In this document: positions 47,912 to 52,425 of the stretch, one piece after another
Numbering within the stretch: position 1 is the stretch's first letter
How the letters are laid out: the number at the start of each line of letters is the position of its first letter
NCBI GenBank assembly: GCA_016124805.1
Contig: WGND01000015.1
Location: forward strand, 1-52,425
Reading direction: 5' to 3'
Length of the DNA: 52,425 bases
From: Hyphomicrobiales bacterium
GTDB taxonomy: Bacteria; Pseudomonadota; Alphaproteobacteria; Parvibaculales; Parvibaculaceae
Program-made: the position numbers and the translations under genes
Notes under the pieces: generated by a model
The model's input: only the letters and a program-made list of their open reading frames with translations
The model's database searches: none
Told to the model about the DNA's origin: nothing

Positions 47912-50086
47912 ATGTCTATCTCTCCCTTGCGCGCGCGCCTGCTTGCGGGCAGCGCCATGGCACCGCTTTGCGCCGTTCTGATTGTTCCGATCCTGATGTT
48001 TTCCGCTCCGGCCCATGCGGCGGAGGCAACGGCCTTGCCGCCTGTTAATATTGAATCGGCTGAGCTGCCAGCGGATATTTCTGATGCACCGCTGGCCCAA
48101 TCCGAGCTCACAGCCGACCAACTCCTGAAATCACTTGCCCGGTCAAATGATACAGCCGCTATATTCAGCGGTACGCCGGGCATGTCGCTCTACAAGGCTG
48201 GCGGCGTGTCGAGCCTGCCGGTGTTGAACGGTCTGGCCGATGATCGTGTCCGCGTCGTTATTGACGGGATGTCGATTAATGCATCCTGTCCCAACCACAT
48301 GAATTCGCCGCTCTCCTATATCGATCCGTCGAATGTTGGATCAGCCACTGTCGTTGCAGGCCTGACACCTGTCAGCATGGGTGGCGACAGCATTGCCGGG
48401 ACGATTGAGGTCAAGTCGTCGGACCCGATTTTCGGGAACAGCGAAGCCGTTGAACTGGTGGCGGCCAAGGCCTCCAGTTTCTATCGCAGCAATGGTGAGG
48501 GGATTTCGGGTTCCGTTTCGGCGACCATGGCCAGTGACATGATGAGTGTCGGCTATGCCGGTTCGGGCTCAAGCTCGAAAAATTATGACAGCGGGGGCAA
48601 TGACGGCGAGGTACGCTCGACGGAATACAAGTCATTCAATCATTCGCTGAAGCTTGCCGCCCGTGCAGCTGACGGGCTCTTTGTGCTGGAAGTGGGGCAA
48701 CAATATCTGCCTTATGAGGGGTTCCCCAACCAGTATATGGACATGACGGATAACCGCTCCACGTCGGTCAATGGGCGCTATGAAGGCTCGTATGACTGGG
48801 GTCAGCTGGAGGCACGCGCCTACTGGCAGGGGATTGACCATGTCATGAACTTCCTGGACGACAAGGGTGGTACGGCGAGCGGCGGCATGCCCATGAATAC
48901 GACGTCGGATATGGCGGGCTATTCGGTCAAGACGGCTTTCACACTGAATGATGGTGATGTGCTTCGTGTCGGCAATGAGTTCAGCCTGTTGCGTCTTGAC
49001 GACTGGTGGCCACCGGTGACCGGCAGCATGATGATGAGCCCCAACACATTCGTGAATATCAATGGTGGCAAGCGGGATCGCCTCGGGACATTTGTTGAGT
49101 GGGACGCGCATTGGAGCGAGCGCTGGTCAACGCTGTTGGGTCTGCGCAATGATACTGTCTGGATGAATACAGGCGATGTGCAGTCCTATGGTTGCGGCAT
49201 GATGTGTGCCGCCGATGTGGCGGCCGCCAATGCTTTTAACGCAAGGGATCATCATCGCAGCTTCGTCAATTTTGATGCCACGGCCATTGCCAGATATGAA
49301 GCCAGCGAAACAATGGGCCTTGAATTTGGCTATGCCCGCAAATCGCGCGGGCCAAGCATCTATGAGCTCTATGTCTGGGGGCGTGGTGCCATGGCCAGCC
49401 AGATGATCGGCTGGTTTGGGGACGGCAATGGCTATGTCGGCAATCTCGATCTGGATTCTGAAGTTGCCCATACGGTGAGTGCCACGACCAAATTCCATGA
49501 TGCTGGTGGTGTGTGGGACGTTCAGATCACACCCTATTACAGCTATGTGGAAGACTTTATTGGCGTCCAGAAAGTCGCGACCCTTGGTGGCGGTTTCTCT
49601 CAGTTCCAGTTCGTCAATCACGATGCAGAACTTTACGGACTCAATCTTTCGGGCAAGGCGCGTCTTTGGCGCAATGAGAGCCTTGGCGAGGGCATCGTTA
49701 CAGCGACTTTTGGCTATGTGCGGGGCCGCGATCTGACCAATGGCTATGACCTCTATCACATCATGCCCCTCAATGCCCTGGTGACGCTGGAGGAGAGCTA
49801 TGACAACTGGACAGGTCATATCCAGTTGCAGGGTGTGGCCCGTAAATCGAAGGTGGATGATTTGCGCAATGAGCCGGTGACGCCCTCCTATGTACTGGTT
49901 AATCTGGGGACGTCCTACACATACAAGCATGTGCGGATTGATCTGGGCGTCGATAATCTTTTCGATCAGGCCTATGACGCGCCGCTTGGTGGCGTGTCTA
50001 TTGGCGACCTCAAGGCCACGGGCAATCTGAGACCTGTGCCGGGTGAGGGGCGCTCGATCAATCTGGGTCTCACGCTGAGCCTTTGA
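47912..50086 (+). CDS. TonB-dependent receptor, OprC/NosA-like (probable copper)
   Basis: A 724-residue outer-membrane receptor. Signal peptide 1-36 (AHA/AEA), a plug domain with VRVVIDGMSINASCPNHMNS and PSNVGSATVVAG, and a barrel of alternating strands ending in SINLGLTLSL. CPNHM-N-S-PLSYIDP and Met-rich stretches (MPMNTTSDM, SMMMSP, CGMMC) are characteristic of copper receptors of the OprC/NosA group. Copper is therefore the most likely cargo, though other metal or sulfur ligands are possible. DUF2946 precedes and a TonB gene follows with overlapping stop/start. Confidence 0.88.
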   Translation: MSISPLRARLLAGSAMAPLCAVLIVPILMFSAPAHAAEATALPPVNIESAELPADISDAPLAQSELTADQLLKSLARSNDTAAIFSGTPGMSLYKAGGVSSLPVLNGLADDRVRVVIDGMSINASCPNHMNSPLSYIDPSNVGSATVVAGLTPVSMGGDSIAGTIEVKSSDPIFGNSEAVELVAAKASSFYRSNGEGISGSVSATMASDMMSVGYAGSGSSSKNYDSGGNDGEVRSTEYKSFNHSLKLAARAADGLFVLEVGQQYLPYEGFPNQYMDMTDNRSTSVNGRYEGSYDWGQLEARAYWQGIDHVMNFLDDKGGTASGGMPMNTTSDMAGYSVKTAFTLNDGDVLRVGNEFSLLRLDDWWPPVTGSMMMSPNTFVNINGGKRDRLGTFVEWDAHWSERWSTLLGLRNDTVWMNTGDVQSYGCGMMCAADVAAANAFNARDHHRSFVNFDATAIARYEASETMGLEFGYARKSRGPSIYELYVWGRGAMASQMIGWFGDGNGYVGNLDLDSEVAHTVSATTKFHDAGGVWDVQITPYYSYVEDFIGVQKVATLGGGFSQFQFVNHDAELYGLNLSGKARLWRNESLGEGIVTATFGYVRGRDLTNGYDLYHIMPLNALVTLEESYDNWTGHIQLQGVARKSKVDDLRNEPVTPSYVLVNLGTSYTYKHVRIDLGVDNLFDQAYDAPLGGVSIGDLKATGNLRPVPGEGRSINLGLTLSL

Positions 50087-50766
50087 TCGTGTTGTCGTTC
50101 AAAAGCCACATGGATGTAACGCATGGTGCCGGGGCGGCCTGTCTGCCGCCCCGGTCGCCCGTCTTTGTGGCGACAATGATGTTTGTGAGCCTGTTGCTGC
50201 ATGTGGGGTTCTTTGCCGCTTTTTCTGGGCTGACACGTTCGCGGCCTGCCGTCGGCACCGATGCCCGCGCGCAGGCGATCACCATTGCGCTTGTCGCAGC
50301 GCCAAAGCCAGCACCCCGGGAGGCGGCCAAGGTTGTTTCAGTGGAAAAACGGACCCCTGCGCGAAAGCCTGAACTGAAAACAAGGGCACGGAGTCAGGTT
50401 GCCATGGCCGCGCCTGTTGCTGCGCCGCAGCCAGCCATGGCGGCCAAGAGTCAAGGCGTTGCCGTGCAATCCAGCCTTGCCAGCGAGACAAGGGCGCAGG
50501 GCCTTGCCAGTTATGGCCGTCTGGTGTGGAAGAAGATTGCGGAGAGCAAACCTGTCGGCCTCCATCGCAGGGGGCAGGTCGATGTGCAGTTCACCGTAAC
50601 GCCATCAGGTGGCGTGAGCCAGATTGTCATTCTGGACGTGCAGGGTGGTCGTGTGCTGGAGGGACTTGCCCGAGACACGCTTGCGCGTGCCGTGCCTTTT
50701 CCGACGCCGCCTGCGGGGCTGAGCGCTGCCGAGCTGACTTTCGCTATCGCGCTGCGCTTCAAGTGA
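50083..50766 (+). CDS. Energy transducer TonB family protein
   Basis: A 227-residue protein. One N-terminal transmembrane segment (about 28-48), a long Ala/Pro/Lys-rich periplasmic spacer (about 55-140), and a C-terminal TonB domain: ASYGRLVWKKIAESKP, RRGQVDVQFTVTPSGGVSQ and ARAVPFPTPP. It should energise the receptor encoded just upstream; a dedicated TonB copy next to its receptor is common. The start overlaps the receptor stop (TTGA); GTG 50089 or ATG 50110 are alternatives. Confidence 0.8.
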   Translation: MIVLSFKSHMDVTHGAGAACLPPRSPVFVATMMFVSLLLHVGFFAAFSGLTRSRPAVGTDARAQAITIALVAAPKPAPREAAKVVSVEKRTPARKPELKTRARSQVAMAAPVAAPQPAMAAKSQGVAVQSSLASETRAQGLASYGRLVWKKIAESKPVGLHRRGQVDVQFTVTPSGGVSQIVILDVQGGRVLEGLARDTLARAVPFPTPPAGLSAAELTFAIALRFK

Positions 50767-50776
50767 GGCAGGACGG

Positions 50777-51619
50777 TCAGAGGGTGCGGCGGAACAATTC
50801 ATAAAGGGCGACGGCCGCCGCATTGGAGACATTCAGGCTCTTCATGTCGCCTGAGGCGGGCAGGCGGGCGAGCAGGTCGCAATGCTCACGCGTCAGGCGG
50901 CGAAGGCCTGCGCCTTCCGCGCCGAGCACCAGCGCCACTTTGGGGCCGGTCTCCATTTGGGGCAGGGTGTGTTCGCCCTCGCCATCCAGCCCGATGATCT
51001 CAAAGCCCATTTTCTTCATCTCTTCGATGGCGCGGACAAGATTGGGCACTTTGGCGATCTTGACCTTTTCCAGCGCGCCGGAGGCGGCTTTGGCCAGAAC
51101 CCCGCCCAGCGGCGGGCTGTTGCGTTCTGTCGTGACAAGGCCTGTGGCCCCGAAGACGGCGGCAGAGCGGAGAATCGCTCCGAAATTATGCGGATCGGTG
51201 ACCTGATCGAGCACCAGAACGGCGCGGGCCCCATAACAGGCCTCGTCCACCGTCAATTCGGGCAGGGGGCTGGCCTTGAGCGCAATGCCTTGATGAACCG
51301 CGCCGGGCGGCAGAATGTCGGTTATCTCGTCACCAGCCATGATTTCAGGCTCGATCCGGACGTTTTCGGGCAGCGAATAGCCCTCACGCATCATTTCGGT
51401 CTCGGCGCTGCGGGTGAGAAGCAGCCTTTTGGGGGTGCGCTCGGGATTGGCGAGAGCGGCAAAAACTACATGAAAACCATAGACATAGCTGTCATCGCCG
51501 CCACGATTGCCCCGTTTGGGGCCGCCTGGACCGCGCGCCGACCCGCGTCGGGGCCCCTGAGGCCCTGATGGCGGTCGATTCCCGGGGCCCGGCTTAGGGC
51601 TTTGCTTGCGTGATGTCAT
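50777..51619 (-). CDS. rlmB: 23S rRNA (guanosine(2251)-2'-O)-methyltransferase
   Basis: A 280-residue SPOUT methyltransferase modifying 23S rRNA G2251. The N-terminal region is a basic Gly/Pro/Arg-rich tail (1-45), then VYGFHVVFAAL substrate domain, and the SPOUT knot: VLDQVTDPHNFGAILRSAAVFGA, VLGAEGAGL and SLNVSNAAAVALYE. ATG 51619 with AAGG 7 bases upstream; a longer start at 51655 is also open. It stands divergent from the tRNA-tuf unit, as in many alphaproteobacteria. Confidence 0.95.
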   Translation of the reverse strand: MTSRKQSPKPGPGNRPPSGPQGPRRGSARGPGGPKRGNRGGDDSYVYGFHVVFAALANPERTPKRLLLTRSAETEMMREGYSLPENVRIEPEIMAGDEITDILPPGAVHQGIALKASPLPELTVDEACYGARAVLVLDQVTDPHNFGAILRSAAVFGATGLVTTERNSPPLGGVLAKAASGALEKVKIAKVPNLVRAIEEMKKMGFEIIGLDGEGEHTLPQMETGPKVALVLGAEGAGLRRLTREHCDLLARLPASGDMKSLNVSNAAAVALYELFRRTL

Positions 51620-51744
51620 GTCACGCCTTATATTGAAGCCTTCGGGCTCATGCAAACGCCCTCCGAACAGTGTCCTTGAACCGCATGCGGGCGGAGGTGG
51701 GGACGCTGCGCAGGCGTTTCAGCTTTTGAGACCGGGGATTTTAG

Positions 51745-51773
51745 TTGACAGGAAGGCGCCAAACCGGAATAAA
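51745..51773 (+). promoter_or_regulatory. Probable promoter of the tRNA-Tyr/tRNA-Gly/tuf unit
   Basis: A perfect -35 TTGACA at 51745-51750 with an A/T-rich -10-like AATAAA about 17 bases downstream. It is the best promoter-like site before the tRNA block, about 80 bases from the tRNA-Tyr 5' end. The -10 match is only partial. Confidence 0.45.
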
Positions 51774-51856
51774 CCCGCCCGTGCTTGATGCAGGATCGCT
51801 GCACCCATTTTATCCATGAACTCATTGGGATATCTCAGCATTTAACATCGGTCACG

Positions 51857-51940
51857 GAGGGGTGCCCGAGTGGCTAAAGGGGGCGGACTGTAAATCCGCT
51901 GGCTAAGCCTACGTTGGTTCGAATCCAACCCCCTCCACCA
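51857..51940 (+). tRNA. tRNA-Tyr (anticodon GTA)
   Basis: A class II cloverleaf with the long variable arm of tRNA-Tyr: acceptor GGAGGGG/CCCCTCC, anticodon loop with GTA (CTGTAAATC), long variable arm, T arm GGTTCGAATCC, and encoded CCA (51938-51940). The first RNA of the tRNA-tuf unit. Confidence 0.97.
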
Positions 51941-52060
51941 CCATGGTCAGCCATGGACCGATTGGATGCTCCAGCGGCATCAAATGTTGAATGAGACGGA
52001 TGGGGTTCAGTCCCTTGCTCTGGGAAAATCCCAGGCAGACCGGGCGGAGGGTGCTAGCAG

Positions 52061-52134
52061 GCGGGTGTAGCTCAATGGTAGAGCAACAGCCTTCCAAGCT
52101 GATGACGAGGGTTCGATTCCCTTCACCCGCTCCA
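52061..52134 (+). tRNA. tRNA-Gly (anticodon TCC)
   Basis: A complete cloverleaf: acceptor GCGGGTG/CACCCGC, D arm GCTCAATGGTAGAGC, anticodon loop CTTCCAA with TCC, T arm GGGTTCGATTCCC, discriminator T and encoded CCA (52132-52134). It reads GGA/GGG glycine codons and lies 150 bases before tuf. Confidence 0.97.
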
Positions 52135-52285
52135 ACGCTCCCCCGGGCGCGTGGAAGGGACCTGAAAGGGTCGAGGCCAGACGAAGTGAATAGCCGCCTC
52201 ATGGATTGAGCGGCGCAGGATTGACCAAATCGATCAGGCTGCCATCCGGCAGATGACGATAGATCAAACGAAGGTGACGAAGCCA

Positions 52286-52425
52286 ATGGCTAAAGAGAAA
52301 TTTGAGCGCAATAAGCCGCATTGCAACATTGGCACGATTGGTCACGTTGACCATGGCAAGACGTCGCTGACGGCTGCGATCACGAAGGTTCTTGCGGAGA
52401 CGGGCGGGGCGACCTATTCGGCCTA
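52286..52425 (+). CDS. tuf: Elongation factor Tu (5' part, cut by window end)
   Basis: The first 46 residues of EF-Tu: [19 protein letters not shown], then the G1 P-loop [18 protein letters not shown]. It delivers aminoacyl-tRNA to the ribosome as a GTPase. The gene runs off the right edge; no stop codon is in the window. The tRNA-Tyr/tRNA-Gly/tuf order is a well-known conserved arrangement. Confidence 0.97.
   Translation, partial: MAKEKFERNKPHCNIGTIGHVDHGKTSLTAAITKVLAETGGATYSA

Overview
The window is a 52.4 kb, GC-rich, densely packed chromosomal segment of an alphaproteobacterium. The main evidence is the block rlmB, tRNA-Tyr, tRNA-Gly, tuf at the right edge and the grouping of hisI, folE, a NifU-like scaffold, yidD and thrS. 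Alphaproteobacterial family markers (a CsgG/HfaB-type lipoprotein, a DUF2336 protein) agree with this. The many acyl-CoA enzymes and the spinster-like MFS carrier would suit a Parvibaculum-like or related marine lineage, but the genus cannot be fixed from the sequence. There is no insertion sequence, prophage, integrase or CRISPR array. Gene ends are tightly packed: several convergent pairs overlap or nearly touch.

Layout. 1-3.4 kb: a repeat-like palindromic region, an orphan CsgG/HfaB lipoprotein, a DsbA-fold isomerase, a rhomboid protease and a DUF4389 membrane protein. 3.3-7.6 kb: a DUF2157/GDYXXLXY membrane pair, a CBS protein, a patatin and hisI. 7.7-13.3 kb: folE, cysS, NifU-like, yidD and thrS. 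13.3-16.3 kb: three exported proteins of unknown role, one with a putative cysteine-peptidase signature. 16.4-21.6 kb: nitroreductase, flavin reductase, HAD phosphatase, TPR-2OG oxygenase and a chromate transporter. 21.6-31.7 kb: acyl-CoA metabolism (CitE-like lyase, MaoC hydratase, acyl-CoA dehydrogenase, CaiB/BaiF transferase, PcaF-type thiolase) interspersed with an unusual receiver protein, an MFS carrier, a transglycosylase behind a sigma54-like promoter, and DUF2336. 31.7-35.7 kb: a degenerate EAL protein, NUDIX, nadK and moaA. 35.8-42.8 kb: glpK, a GlcD-type flavoprotein, a class II aldolase-like protein, a molybdenum hydroxylase large subunit and a TetR regulator with its own operator-like palindrome. 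42.9-47.2 kb: a Rap1a-like secreted protein, GNAT, MarR, then a desaturase-SDR-creatininase operon and tRNA-Thr. 47.4-50.8 kb: a compact DUF2946 / OprC-like TonB receptor / TonB cassette, probably for copper. 50.8-52.4 kb: rlmB and the tRNA-tuf transcription unit, with tuf cut by the window edge.

Most of the segment is core metabolism and translation. The parts that look least described are the exported C-H-D protein at 13.8 kb, the putatively sigma54-controlled transglycosylase at 26.9 kb, the three-gene desaturase operon behind an AT-rich divergent promoter, and the metal-receptor cassette. All functions are inferred from recognisable motifs, gene order and remembered family features; no database search was possible.
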